Positions 52,618 through 60,831 are shown, counted from the first letter of the stretch. The stretch is 64,000 bases of DNA from UMGS1840 sp964537245 (GCA_964537245.1 CAZHZL010000001.1:1-64000), one strand, 5' to 3'. The notes: generated by a model not told the origin, from the sequence alone. Translations and numbers: made by a program.

Positions 52618-52658
52618 AATTTTCGTTGCTGATAAAGTAACAAAAAGAAAAAATGTGT

Positions 52659-52734
52659 GCTGGTGTAGCTCAATTGGTAGAGCAGCTGATTTGTAATCAG
52701 CAGGTCGCGGGTTCGAGTCCCATCACCAGCTCCA
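52659..52734 (+). tRNA. tRNA-Thr (anticodon TGT)
   Basis: 76-base cloverleaf: acceptor GCTGGTG/CACCAGC, anticodon TGT in TTTGTAA, T-arm GGGTTCGAGTCCC, encoded CCA. Confidence 0.95.
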
Positions 52735-52743
52735 TATTTTTTT

Positions 52744-52828
52744 GGGGAGGTTCCCGAGTGGCCAAAGGGGGCAGACTGTAAATCTGTTGCGCTTCGCTTC
52801 GATGGTTCGAATCCGTCTCTCCCCACCA
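52744..52828 (+). tRNA. tRNA-Tyr (anticodon GTA)
   Basis: 85 bases with the long variable arm of tRNA-Tyr: acceptor GGGGAGG, anticodon GTA in CTGTAAA, variable arm GCGCTTCGCTTCGA region, T-arm GGTTCGAATCC, encoded CCA. It lies 9 bases after tRNA-Thr in one transcript, and the 3' end is a likely attachment site for mobile elements. Confidence 0.95.
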
Positions 52829-52835
52829 AAAAGAT

Positions 52836-52872
52836 AGAACAATATGGATGCAGTCTGTATTGTTCTTTTTTT
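52836..52872 (+). terminator. Terminator of the tRNA pair
   Basis: AGAACAATA (52836-52844) pairs with TATTGTTCT (52858-52866), followed by seven T. Confidence 0.85.
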
Positions 52873-53191
52873 ATCCAGTGTTTATGCGGGTTTTGAACAT
52901 TTTAGGAGAAAACAGCAAAAAATGCAATTTAGATTTTTTCAGTGAATACCACCCCTATTTTGAACGGAGCTGAACTACATACAAATTTTTTAAGCGATTT
53001 TGAGAGCATTTCAGAGAGAAGAAAAAAGATAACTTTAAGTGAAAAAACGAAAAAAGAACAAAAAGGATTCCAAGCTAAAAAAAGCGGATTTGAACCCTAT
53101 ACAAAATTATATATTGAAAAAACACGAGGCAATTTCTTTAATTAGAGGTTGCCTCTTTTTTTATACCAAAAATAGAAAGGAGGAAGACAAT
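52873..53191. other. Non-coding junction between tRNA-Tyr and the mobile-element remnant
   Basis: About 320 bases. Reading frames here are short and lack ribosome binding sites (for example a frame at 52942-53145, which I reject as a gene). Two copies of TTTTGAAC occur near 52892 and 52959. The stretch ends in the leader hairpin at 53126-53162. It marks the boundary of inserted DNA. Confidence 0.5.
53126..53162 (+). terminator. Leader terminator before the mobile-element genes
   Basis: GAGGCAA (53126-53132) pairs with TTGCCTC (53149-53155), followed by seven T. It lies about 30 bases before the first element gene, so it could end an upstream transcript or act as an attenuator for the genes that follow. 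Confidence 0.65.
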
Positions 53192-53857
53192 GTGGACACA
53201 AAAAAATTCTTACAGCAAGTGCATAAAAAACTTACACAGTTAGGTATTTCAGAAACTAAGATCAGAAATGATTGTATTGAAATTTACGAGGAAGATAATG
53301 TAGTCTTTAAAATTGATGGAAAAAGAGGAATGTTTTATTCGGCGGATAAACAATTCAGAGATGTAGTAGATAAGCTGCATGATAAAATACAGCCGATTGT
53401 CTGTGATGTAGAAGAATATTTAAAAGTAATGGAAAACAGCATTGAGTTAAAAGCAAGAGATTTTAATATGCCATACAGAAAACTTACAGAGTTTAATGGA
53501 GTCGTTTTTGCAGGAACAGAACATAATAACGGTAAATATGAATTTGCTACATGGGATTATTCCAATAATTCGTTATATCATGGACATTATTATACAGATT
53601 ACAAGAGTGCGAAAGAGGACTTTGCAACTCGTTCAGGCTTAGTTTGTGAGAAGCTTATTTTTAACAAGAATGAATTGGTAGAAATATATCGTTGCATAGA
53701 AGATACTCTTGGAAATGGTTATGAATTATCTGACGAACAGACTAAGATGCTTGAAGAAATACAGAATCGTATCAAAACCTCAGTAGATAATTTTGATGAA
53801 GCCTTAAGAGAAGCAATGGAAAAGAGCGAAGAAAATAATTTTGAACAATCTATATAG
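53192..53857 (+). CDS. Mobile-element protein of unknown function
   Basis: About 221 residues. GTG 53192 has AAAGGAGG at 53177-53184 and is preferred over the earlier in-frame ATG at 53039, which lies across the leader terminator. The C-terminal part YTDYKSAKEDFATRSGLV, then a NELVEIYRCIEDTL segment, is a domain recurring in large clostridial conjugative-element proteins, here as a stand-alone unit. The N-terminal 80 residues are helical. Function unknown; first gene of the element transcript. Confidence 0.6.
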   Translation: MDTKKFLQQVHKKLTQLGISETKIRNDCIEIYEEDNVVFKIDGKRGMFYSADKQFRDVVDKLHDKIQPIVCDVEEYLKVMENSIELKARDFNMPYRKLTEFNGVVFAGTEHNNGKYEFATWDYSNNSLYHGHYYTDYKSAKEDFATRSGLVCEKLIFNKNELVEIYRCIEDTLGNGYELSDEQTKMLEEIQNRIKTSVDNFDEALREAMEKSEENNFEQSI

Positions 53858-53873
53858 AAAAGGAGTTGAAAAA

Positions 53874-55034
53874 ATGTTTCAGATAAAAACGAAGTATTTG
53901 GATAATGAGATAAAAATAGATTTCCCCTGCAATAACAACACCCTATATGCAAAGCTTGCAGAATTACATGTGCCGGATGATGAAAAGAAATCCATACAGC
54001 TTTTCATAAATGAAATTGACTATGAGGAATTAAAAGGACTTGAAAATCAGTTTGTTGATCCTGATGTTTTGAATTTCATTGCACAGAAGATGGATAGCTT
54101 TGATAAGAACGAATTAAAGAAATTTAATGCGGTAGTGAGAACATATAATATTGCTACACCGAGAGAACTCGTGAACCTTACATACAATATGCATTATTAC
54201 ACACTAATTGAAGATATGAGTGACCTTTTCAAAGTAGGAAAAACTCATATGCTTACAAGAAATATCGCATTGTCATCAGACAACAGCGAGGGACATGACT
54301 TTTATAAAATCGGTCAAAATCTTATGGAATCAGGAACCGGAAAGATGACACAGTATGGAATAATATTTGTAAATGATGATTTAGAATATGAAAAAACGTA
54401 TGTTGGTAAATCACTACCATCATTTGAGTATGACGGTAGCAAGGTCATAACTGTAGAATTGATAAACGGTGATAAAAGTGCGTATGTTTACTTGCCGGAT
54501 TGTGCGTTTGCTATTGACAGAGCGATAAACAGAATTGAGGCAGAATCTATAGAAGATTGCAAGGTGTATGTGGACGGATATAATTTGGAAGAAGAAGGCT
54601 ATGAAACGCTCCTCGGAAATGTGCTTGAAAATGAAGGTGTTTATGCATTAAATAACTTGACTTCCGAACTTAAAAAATTAGATCGTTGGAAATTGTATGA
54701 CTTTAAAGCGATTATAGAATATGCGGATGTGTCGGATAGTGAAAATCTTATAAGACTTGCGCAGAACATAAACTGCTTCATTGTATATGATGATGTCGAT
54801 GATGCAGAATCACTTGCCCGTGAATGGATTGATGCACATGATGAATATTATATCAATACGGATTTGCAGGATTTCTTTGATTACGAAGAATATGGAGAAC
54901 ACCTTTGTAGAAACTTTGAAGGAAAATACTTGGGTGCGAGTGGTTTTGTGGGAATCCGTGAAGAATACGATTTGGACAATATTATAGTGATAAAAGAACA
55001 GGAACAGGGGATGCAAGGAATAACCGGAATGTGA
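53874..55034 (+). CDS. ArdA-like antirestriction protein
   Basis: About 386 residues. The C-terminal third matches the ArdA pattern: LAREWIDAHDEYYINTDLQDFFDYEEYGEHLCRNFEGKYLGASGFVGI has the acidic, aromatic helix-turn surface of ArdA, a DNA mimic that blocks type I restriction enzymes. The N-terminal 130 residues (NNNTLYAKLAELHVPDD and so on) form a second domain often fused in clostridial elements. Start at ATG 53874 with AAAGGAG upstream. Ends with EQEQGMQGITGM, a tail that recurs in neighbouring element proteins. Confidence 0.6.
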   Translation: MFQIKTKYLDNEIKIDFPCNNNTLYAKLAELHVPDDEKKSIQLFINEIDYEELKGLENQFVDPDVLNFIAQKMDSFDKNELKKFNAVVRTYNIATPRELVNLTYNMHYYTLIEDMSDLFKVGKTHMLTRNIALSSDNSEGHDFYKIGQNLMESGTGKMTQYGIIFVNDDLEYEKTYVGKSLPSFEYDGSKVITVELINGDKSAYVYLPDCAFAIDRAINRIEAESIEDCKVYVDGYNLEEEGYETLLGNVLENEGVYALNNLTSELKKLDRWKLYDFKAIIEYADVSDSENLIRLAQNINCFIVYDDVDDAESLAREWIDAHDEYYINTDLQDFFDYEEYGEHLCRNFEGKYLGASGFVGIREEYDLDNIIVIKEQEQGMQGITGM

Positions 55035-55047
55035 AAGGAGAGGTAAA

Positions 55048-55302
55048 ATGCAGAATTATTTGAGTAAAAGTGAGAGAATTCAAAACTACATTAAAGAAAT
55101 TCTTGCTGATGAGCAGAGGCACAGTATGAAAGAAATAACAGAGTATGTAGATGAAAAAATTAAAGAAAATGGCGAATTCGTATTTCAAATCAATTCATAT
55201 GTGAATGCAGCGATGAAATTATTGATGAAAAATGGTGGTTACGCCAAAGTTGCACATGGTGTATATCAAAAAGGGGGTATCCCATATACTCCTGCACCAT
55301 AA
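55048..55302 (+). CDS. Small winged-helix-like mobile-element protein
   Basis: 84 residues: SERIQNYIKEILADEQRHSMKEITEYVDEKIKENGEF, then NSYVNAAMKLLMKNGGYAKVAHGVYQ. The helix-loop-helix with a basic C-terminal wing suggests DNA binding. The same domain occurs inside the next gene (residues about 62-133), so this is either a duplicated unit or a split copy. AAAGGAGAGG precedes the ATG. No named family known to me. Confidence 0.55.
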   Translation: MQNYLSKSERIQNYIKEILADEQRHSMKEITEYVDEKIKENGEFVFQINSYVNAAMKLLMKNGGYAKVAHGVYQKGGIPYTPAP

Positions 55303-55341
55303 AGAGAGAGCGACTTAGAAAAAACGGACTTTAGAAGCATT

Positions 55342-56217
55342 ATGATATCTATAAAAGCTTATGCAAGAAAAATTGATGAATTGTTCACCGGAAAATCACC
55401 ATTTGAGGAAATGGAAACAAAAGAAGCTGAATCGTATAATGCTATAAAAAAGCATTCTTTAGATGTGGCAAAAAAACTTAAAATAAATGCTGACAAGCTC
55501 CTTAGTATGACAGATTTACGATATGAAAATGGTCGTAACGGGGTTATAAGAAAATATTTTAAGGAATGTCTTGCAGATGGGAAACCACATAAAATGAATG
55601 ATATAAAAGACTATATTTTTGCAAAAATGAAAGAAAACGGTGAATACAACGGAGAAAGAAGCAGTTCATACATATATACTGCTGTAAGAACACTTGTTGA
55701 GAATGAGGGTGAATATAAAAAAGTTGCAAGAGGAGTATATCAGATTAGAAGTGAACAAGAAGTCATATCCGGAGGCTCATTATACTCAATGGATGACGTG
55801 GGTAAATTACTTAATAGTGGATTTACTCTTTCTGAAAAAGATATAAGAAATCTGATATCTGTTGAATTAGCAAAGACCGGAATAAAAAACGAAGAAATTA
55901 TAAGTCAAATTTCTGATAATTTGGAAAGCAGTATTGATAATATATCGTACCTGATCGCATTTGCAGAGGATTATATGGATCGCAGAGAAGAAGCGGAAGA
56001 AAATCAAGGTATCGTAACACTACAAAGACCTTTAGAAACTATATGCGATTATTTTATACCCGATACCAATCAGTTCGTCAAAGAATTTACTCAATGCATC
56101 AATGAGGTTGCAAGTGAGAAAAGATGCAATTATGGTATGCTCGAAGAATATGAGCAATTGGACGAGAAAGATATTGCTGACAACGAGCCGGGAAATGAAC
56201 AGGAAATAACACTGTAA
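55342..56217 (+). CDS. Mobile-element protein with internal winged-helix domain
   Basis: 291 residues. An N-terminal helical part (1-60) is followed by a second copy of the domain of the preceding gene: RNGVIRKYFKECLADGKPHKMNDIKDYIFAKMKENGEY and VENEGEYKKVARGVYQIR. The C-terminal 150 residues are helical and acidic and end DNEPGNEQEITL, near the EQGxM-type tail of its neighbours. The ATG at 55342 has no good ribosome binding site, so the true start is uncertain. It could derive from a longer protein truncated at its 5' end. Confidence 0.5.
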   Translation: MISIKAYARKIDELFTGKSPFEEMETKEAESYNAIKKHSLDVAKKLKINADKLLSMTDLRYENGRNGVIRKYFKECLADGKPHKMNDIKDYIFAKMKENGEYNGERSSSYIYTAVRTLVENEGEYKKVARGVYQIRSEQEVISGGSLYSMDDVGKLLNSGFTLSEKDIRNLISVELAKTGIKNEEIISQISDNLESSIDNISYLIAFAEDYMDRREEAEENQGIVTLQRPLETICDYFIPDTNQFVKEFTQCINEVASEKRCNYGMLEEYEQLDEKDIADNEPGNEQEITL

Positions 56218-56232
56218 TGGGAGGTGAATGAA

Positions 56233-57261
56233 TTGACCAGAGAAGAATTTTTTTACGATAAAGTAAAGCGAGAATACGATGAGTACATAGAAACAATTCG
56301 TGATTGGGACAGTGATAAACTCATAAACAATGCAAAATACATTGGCGACTTTATGAGAATTTACGAATATCTTATGAGAGATAAGCCTATAAACGAAAAT
56401 TCATACCTTGATTACTATGAACGACTAAAAAAACCATTGGAAATGATTTGCGATAGATATCAGGAGGACAAACCGCCTATATACGACCTTGTCAATAGTA
56501 CGATATGGGATTTGGGCAGAGAACAGTTACCGGATGAATCGTATAGTGATATAAAATGCAAGTTTCTGCAAAAGGTAGCTGATAATTACCATGATCCGAG
56601 TAACGAAAGTCTTTCAATGAATGCACACAATATACTTATGTTTGTATACGAATATATCAGATGCCACATCGACTTTGCTACAGATGAGGAAGTAAAAGTG
56701 CTTATGCAATTCAAAAATCCTCTCAAAGTAATCATGGATACAGTACCAAAATCAGGAAAAGAGTTTGAAAAGCGAATTTCATACACGGCGGAAGTTGTTC
56801 AGAATAGGGATATTATGACAATGCCATATGAGCTTGATCAGTATTATCTGATGCCTGAAACAAAATTCAGGCACAACGCTATAAATAACATTAACAACCT
56901 TGTTTTATTTCCGGATTTTAATGTAACGATGAATTGGCTCAGGCTTTGCAGGGATATAGTTTCAGATGATGAAATTAATGAAAATCCTTATTCGGAGCTT
57001 ATAGATGCATTTGATACTGTATTGGGAGAACAAGGGAGCAATACTTTGCAGGAGCTTTATTTGATGGGAAGAGAGCATTGCATCCTTCCCAATGAAGTAA
57101 TTGAAGCAGGAAAGTACCTTGCTGATGACGGAGATATCAATAAAGTTCCAAAACTTGCAGAATACGGATACTTTGACGGACCATATGAAGAAAATCGCTA
57201 TTCTGCTGAAGAGTTCCTTGAAATACAAGGCGAAGAGCAGGGCGAAATGACTATGATGTAG
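56233..57261 (+). CDS. DUF3848-like mobile-element protein
   Basis: About 342 residues, helical. The N-terminal REEFFYDKVKREYDEYIETIRDWDSDKLINNAKYIGDFMRIYEYLM resembles the DUF3848 domain seen in clostridial conjugative elements. The middle part is an unrecognised helical region with many Asp/Glu. TTG 56233 has GGGAGGTG upstream at proper distance; GTG 56224 lies in the binding site itself. The C-terminus ends IQGEEQGEMTMM. Function unknown. Confidence 0.5.
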   Translation: MTREEFFYDKVKREYDEYIETIRDWDSDKLINNAKYIGDFMRIYEYLMRDKPINENSYLDYYERLKKPLEMICDRYQEDKPPIYDLVNSTIWDLGREQLPDESYSDIKCKFLQKVADNYHDPSNESLSMNAHNILMFVYEYIRCHIDFATDEEVKVLMQFKNPLKVIMDTVPKSGKEFEKRISYTAEVVQNRDIMTMPYELDQYYLMPETKFRHNAINNINNLVLFPDFNVTMNWLRLCRDIVSDDEINENPYSELIDAFDTVLGEQGSNTLQELYLMGREHCILPNEVIEAGKYLADDGDINKVPKLAEYGYFDGPYEENRYSAEEFLEIQGEEQGEMTMM

Positions 57262-57273
57262 GGAGGTGTGAAT

Positions 57274-57837
57274 ATGAGCAGAATTGATAACATTAAACAA
57301 TATGCGTTGGAAAGAGATGAAGCAGAACGAATAAGACAAGAAAAAATCTTCCAAAGAAAGCAAGGATATATTGAACAGATAAAGGCATTCGGACCAAGAA
57401 TTAAAGAACTGATAGAGGTAGCAAATGCCTGTTTAGAGAATGGTGTCGAAATAAATTGGCAAGGTAAATCAGATAGTCAATATCATGATGAATGGAATCA
57501 TGCAACATTTTGTACCAATTGTTCAACACATAGGGTAGGTTTTGTATGGCAGTATAAAGACCATAAGTTTATTAACAGAATAGAGGCAATGGGAATTGAT
57601 GGCGGCGGTGCAAACGGAGAATATTATTTGAGGACAAATGGTGATTACCTTATTTCAAGAGTTGGTCGAAGCTATGATGCTGAATGTAATGAACTTGACG
57701 AATACCAGTTGGAAACATTCGTGAGAACCTTTGGTAAATTTGAAAAAGCATTTTATAAGTATGTAGATAATTTGCTGCCTTCAATAAAAAATACTGAAAT
57801 TCAGAATGAAGAACAAGGTGGGATGAATCTATGCTAA
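57274..57837 (+). CDS. Unknown mobile-element protein
   Basis: 187 residues. The N-terminal 35 residues form a charged helix (RIDNIKQYALERDEAERIRQEK). The core YHDEWNHATFCTNCSTHRVGFVWQYK has a CTNC pair and may bind metal, then GIDGGGANGEYYLRTNGDYL. The C-terminus ends IQNEEQGGMNLC. GGGAGGTG lies 6 bases before ATG 57274. It overlaps the next gene by 7 bases. I recognise no family. Confidence 0.5.
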   Translation: MSRIDNIKQYALERDEAERIRQEKIFQRKQGYIEQIKAFGPRIKELIEVANACLENGVEINWQGKSDSQYHDEWNHATFCTNCSTHRVGFVWQYKDHKFINRIEAMGIDGGGANGEYYLRTNGDYLISRVGRSYDAECNELDEYQLETFVRTFGKFEKAFYKYVDNLLPSIKNTEIQNEEQGGMNLC

Positions 57838-58223
57838 AAAAGCTGAAGAACAAGCGAGGAAGCGGATACATTGATGTTGTAGTCATAGTGTTATCAGCAA
57901 TCCTTGTAATTGCACTTGCGACAAGTGTGTTCCCTGTATATATAGCAAAATCACAGCTTGACAGTTTCACTCAGGAGCTTTGCCGAGAAGCAGAAATCTG
58001 CGGCAGAATAGGAAGTGAAACAACAAGCCGGGAAATAACTCTCACCGAAAGACTTGGAATTGAGCCAGATGTGGAATGGTCCAAGACAGGAAGAATTCAG
58101 CTTAATGAAGAATTCACAGTAACGGCAACTTTGGAGTATGACATTGGTTTCGGTGCTTTCGCATCATTTCCTGTTACACTTACATCAAAGGCCATAGGCA
58201 AAAGTGAGGTGTATTACAAGTGA
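57831..58223 (+). CDS. DUF4320 family pilin-like protein
   Basis: 130 residues. A short basic start and one hydrophobic helix (about 15-35, GYIDVVVIVLSAILVIALATSVFPVYIAKSQL) resemble a TadE/TadG-type pseudopilin, and the rest matches DUF4320, common in clostridial conjugative elements where it lies near the type IV pilus-like genes. The region contains RLGIEPDVEWSKTGRIQLNEEFTVTATLEY. It would be membrane-anchored. Followed directly by a truncated pilin gene. Confidence 0.75.
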   Translation: MLKKLKNKRGSGYIDVVVIVLSAILVIALATSVFPVYIAKSQLDSFTQELCREAEICGRIGSETTSREITLTERLGIEPDVEWSKTGRIQLNEEFTVTATLEYDIGFGAFASFPVTLTSKAIGKSEVYYK

Positions 58224-58300
58224 GAAAGTTTAATAACAAAGGCAATGCGACTGTTTTATCAGTCGCAATTTGCCTTGCGATAATCCTTGTATGCGGGTAA
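58220..58300 (+). pseudogene. Truncated pilin-like start codon region
   Basis: Starts at GTG 58220, overlapping the previous stop, and reads VRKFNNKGNATVLSVAICLAI before a TAA at 58298-58300 (26 residues). This is a type IV pilin-like N-terminus with a basic start and hydrophobic helix, cut off before its domain. Probably the left edge of a deletion that joined the distant HTH fragment. Confidence 0.65.
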
Positions 58301-58310
58301 GGATAATTTG

Positions 58311-58499
58311 ATGAGAGAAATTGAGTTAAGAGAAAGTGTAGTTTCAGATTATAAAGAAGAAAGAACAACATCATCAAAATCGAGAGGAACAGGAACGATT
58401 TTTACGCCTGTGATTGAAGTGAATAAACCTGATGAAAAAAATACGGAAGGGGAATATGAGGTAAATGCTATCAAACAACACAAAGCAAGACAAGGTTAA
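58311..58499 (+). CDS. Small charged protein, possible fragment
   Basis: 62 residues starting at ATG 58311 with GGATAATTTG ahead. The product is charged and rich in Ser/Lys, with EERTTSSKSRGTGTIFTPVIEVNK. It overlaps the next gene by 35 bases. It may be the remnant of a gene next to the deletion point. I recognise no family and give low weight to translation. Confidence 0.35.
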   Translation: MREIELRESVVSDYKEERTTSSKSRGTGTIFTPVIEVNKPDEKNTEGEYEVNAIKQHKARQG

Positions 58500-58743
58500 A
58501 GATTTATATTTTGCTGATCTGCCACCCAGAGCATATTCTGTATATTATTATTTATTTCATAAATGCTATAATAAGGAATTCTGTTTTCCTGCAATATCCA
58601 CTATATGCCGTGAAACCAAGCTTTCAAGAAGTACCGTAAAAAGAGCTTTGGATGATTTAAAAAGAGCAGGATTTTTGGATAAAGAAAGATGGTACAGAAA
58701 AGACGGAAGCAACAGCAGTAATTTATATAAATTGGGCGAATAA
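58465..58743 (+). CDS. HTH replication-initiator-like protein (short)
   Basis: 92 residues. LPPRAYSVYYYLFHKCYNKEFCFPAISTICRETKLSRSTVKRALDDLKRAGFLDKERW is the helix_turn_helix_36/RepA-N type winged helix used by clostridial plasmid and element replication proteins. Family members are longer in some elements but a stand-alone 90-100 residue form also exists. GAGG precedes the ATG. It marks the right end of the element remnant. Confidence 0.7.
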   Translation: MLSNNTKQDKVKDLYFADLPPRAYSVYYYLFHKCYNKEFCFPAISTICRETKLSRSTVKRALDDLKRAGFLDKERWYRKDGSNSSNLYKLGE

Positions 58744-58943
58744 AAAATATATTTGGATAATACGCAACCCGTCTGCCTATTTCGTGAACCGAGGTAGGTT
58801 CACTGTGAACCCACAAGAAGACTAAAATTAAATGGGGATACAGAAAAAGAAATATTTTAATAAATTTATTATTTCAAAAAAAGGGGATATCTATGTTATC
58901 CATTGTTCAAGCGGTTATCCATTCTGTTTATTCTAACCATTAT
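58744..58943. repeat. Intergenic stretch with GTGAACC inverted repeats
   Basis: 200 bases after the HTH gene, without a convincing gene. GTGAACC occurs at 58784-58790, GGTTCAC at 58797-58803 and GTGAACC at 58805-58811; the last two form a palindrome with one central base. Such repeats could be a binding site of the adjacent HTH protein or decayed coding DNA of the element (the + strand gives short broken frames). Nothing else is seen. Confidence 0.45.
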
Positions 58944-59681
58944 TTATTCATTTTTATAATACATTTTTCTATATTTAAGAGGTGATAGACCAACATGTTT
59001 TTTAAAACATGTCGAAAAATAAAAGCTATCGCTAAACCCACAAGAATATGCTACAGCTTCAATGCTTACAAATGTGTTTTGAACCAAAAAAATCTTTGCT
59101 TGATTTATTCTAAGCATTGTCATATATTCAAGTGGCGGTTTACCTATAATTTTTTTAAAGCATCTTCTTAAATAGATAGGATTATATCCGGAATCTTCGA
59201 TTTCTTTTGTTAAATCAAAGTTAATATTTGAAAGATTATTATAAATTGTATTTTTTAAAACATTTACAAATGGATAATTATGTTCATTTTTTGAAAGTTT
59301 ATTTATGTATGAACAAATTGTTTCAGTAAGATTATCAGCGATATTTGAATAGTGAAATTCTCTTTCAGTAAGCGTTTGGTGAAGCATATTCATTAGTGCA
59401 AGAATATTACCGTCCGTATCATGAGTGAAAACTACATCGAAAAAATCAAGCTTTTTTGCTTGCACATACATATCGGTATAGAAATCATCAGAAAAGCTTG
59501 AATGTGTGGTGTTTGGTGGGATTACCATAATATCACCTGGTGCGACTGTGTGCTTTTTATCACCGATAAAAACAGTTGCACAACCGGAAATATGCAGAAT
59601 AATCTCCCAAGTTGAGTGAGAATGAGGCTGGCAATGGTTAATAGGTATTTTACATTTTGAACATAATTCTGTATTCATCAT
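58944..59681 (-). CDS. AraC-family regulator of the sugar operon
   Basis: About 245 residues. N-terminal cupin: INHCQPHSHSTWEIILHISGCATVFIGDKKHTVAPGDIMVIPPNTTHSS, with the metal-like H-x-H. C-terminal HTH pair: NFDLTKEIEDSGYNPIYLRRCFKKIIGKPPLEYMTMLRINQAK then AVAYSCGFSDSFYFSTCFKKHVGLSPLKYRK. ATG 59681 has GGAG upstream; a longer in-frame start would reach into the promoter. It is divergent from the dehydrogenase at 59842, so it probably activates that operon in response to a sugar. Confidence 0.88.
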   Translation of the reverse strand: MMNTELCSKCKIPINHCQPHSHSTWEIILHISGCATVFIGDKKHTVAPGDIMVIPPNTTHSSFSDDFYTDMYVQAKKLDFFDVVFTHDTDGNILALMNMLHQTLTEREFHYSNIADNLTETICSYINKLSKNEHNYPFVNVLKNTIYNNLSNINFDLTKEIEDSGYNPIYLRRCFKKIIGKPPLEYMTMLRINQAKIFLVQNTFVSIEAVAYSCGFSDSFYFSTCFKKHVGLSPLKYRKMYYKNE

Positions 59682-59718
59682 TACATCTCCAGTTAGTATT
59701 AATAGAATATCTATAATG

Positions 59719-59747
59719 ATTTTATCATAAAAAGTTTGTTTTGTCAA
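59719..59747 (-). promoter_or_regulatory. Promoter of the AraC gene
   Basis: On the minus strand TTGACA (59742-59747), 17-base spacer, TAAAAT (59719-59724). Confidence 0.65.
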
Positions 59748-59768
59748 TATTTGAGTTTGTATTGTCTA

Positions 59769-59797
59769 TTCCAAACTCTATTAAAATACTGTATAAT
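59769..59797 (+). promoter_or_regulatory. Promoter of the sugar operon (weak -35)
   Basis: TATAAT at 59792-59797 with only a poor -35 (TTCCAA, 59769-59774) at 17 bases. This is typical of promoters that need an AraC-type activator. Confidence 0.55.
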
Positions 59798-59841
59798 TAA
59801 ATCAGTGATAATTATCATAAATTTCAAAAGGAGATATTCGT

Positions 59842-60831
59842 ATGAAAAAGTTAGTTTCTGTAGGTCCTAAAAAAAGCAAACTTATTGAAGTAGATATGCC
59901 CAAAATCGAAAAAGCAGATCAGGTGCTTGTGAAGCTTAAGTACTGCGGTGTGTGTATGTCGGAGCATTATGATTGGGCAACTGCAAAGGAAGGAATGAGC
60001 TTTGGACATGAGGGTATGGGGGTAGTAACTGAAGTTGGAGATAATTGTAAAAGAGTTAAGGTTGGTGACCGAGTAAGTGGCCCGCTTTATGGTGGAGCTG
60101 AATATGCAATTATTGATGAATATAATTGTAGCATAATCCCTGAAAATGTAAAGGATGAAGATGCAATTTTAGAGCCGCTGGGATGTCTTTTTAGTGCGGT
60201 GAGCAAGGTTAGAATTCCTGTTATTGGAGATAAGGTTTGTGTAGTTGGTTGTGGATATATGGGTTGTGGAGCAATAAGCCTTTTGACAAAAAGAGGTGCA
60301 CATGTTGTGGCAGTTGATATAAGAAGAGAATGTCTTGAAAATGCCAAAAAATATGGTGCAAAGGAATGTTATACACCTGATGAGGTAAAGGCGAAATATT
60401 TGTCATCAACAACATCTGATGTTGCAGGAGTATTTAGTTCTGGAAGTGGGTTCTCTCTTGTAATGGAATGGGGAGAAAATAATGAATCATTGGATTTGGC
60501 GATTAACTTAACTGCGGAATGCGGACAATTGGCAGTTGGTGCTTATCATACAGGAGAAAAAAGACTGGTAGATATGCAACAGTTAGGGGTAAAGGCTATT
60601 GATTTATTAAATACTCATCCAAGAGAATGGCAATTATTGTTAGACGGATGTAATAATGCACTAAAACTGATTGAAGAAAATGATTGGAACTTCAAAAGTG
60701 TTACAACCAAAATATATCCGATTACCATGTTTGACACTGCACAAGAGGAGCTTGAAATTAAATATGGTAAATGGATGAAGGCATTGGTTGACTGGACAAA
60801 ATTTGACGGTGAACCGTACATAATTTATTAA
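59842..60831 (+). CDS. Zinc-type alcohol/polyol dehydrogenase (MDR family)
   Basis: 329 residues of the medium-chain dehydrogenase family. Catalytic zinc site: CGVCMSEHYDW with C35/C38, then GHEGMGVV with H56-E57, and EPLGCLFSA in the middle. Rossmann motif is degenerate: VVGCGYMGCGAISLL. The structural four-cysteine zinc lobe of classical ADH seems absent. It probably oxidises a sugar or polyol using NAD(P). A paralogue begins at 63749 with the same MK.....GPKKSK.IEV.MPKI start. First gene of the AraC-controlled operon; AAAAGGAGA precedes the ATG. Confidence 0.88.
   Translation: MKKLVSVGPKKSKLIEVDMPKIEKADQVLVKLKYCGVCMSEHYDWATAKEGMSFGHEGMGVVTEVGDNCKRVKVGDRVSGPLYGGAEYAIIDEYNCSIIPENVKDEDAILEPLGCLFSAVSKVRIPVIGDKVCVVGCGYMGCGAISLLTKRGAHVVAVDIRRECLENAKKYGAKECYTPDEVKAKYLSSTTSDVAGVFSSGSGFSLVMEWGENNESLDLAINLTAECGQLAVGAYHTGEKRLVDMQQLGVKAIDLLNTHPREWQLLLDGCNNALKLIEENDWNFKSVTTKIYPITMFDTAQEELEIKYGKWMKALVDWTKFDGEPYIIY

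Larger units (their letters stand above)
53126..58743 (+). mobile_element. Remnant of an integrative conjugative element
   Basis: A run of genes typical of clostridial integrative conjugative elements: a JAB-like accessory set of unknown proteins, an ArdA-like antirestriction protein, DUF-type conjugation-region proteins, a DUF4320 pilin-like protein, a truncated pilin start and a HTH replication-initiation fragment. No integrase, relaxase, VirD4 or VirB4 gene is present. It begins right after the tRNA-Tyr terminator and ends before the AraC gene at 58944. It is therefore a partial, immobile element. Confidence 0.7.

Noticed and set aside
52942..53145. Small frame of 67 codons after the tRNA pair
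   Set aside because: No ribosome binding site, biased composition and location across the leader terminator. It looks like a chance frame in the junction.
52829..58943. Attachment-site duplication of the tRNA-Tyr 3' end
   Set aside because: I looked for a second copy of the tRNA-Tyr T-arm/acceptor sequence up to 58.9 kb and found none, so no att site is claimed.
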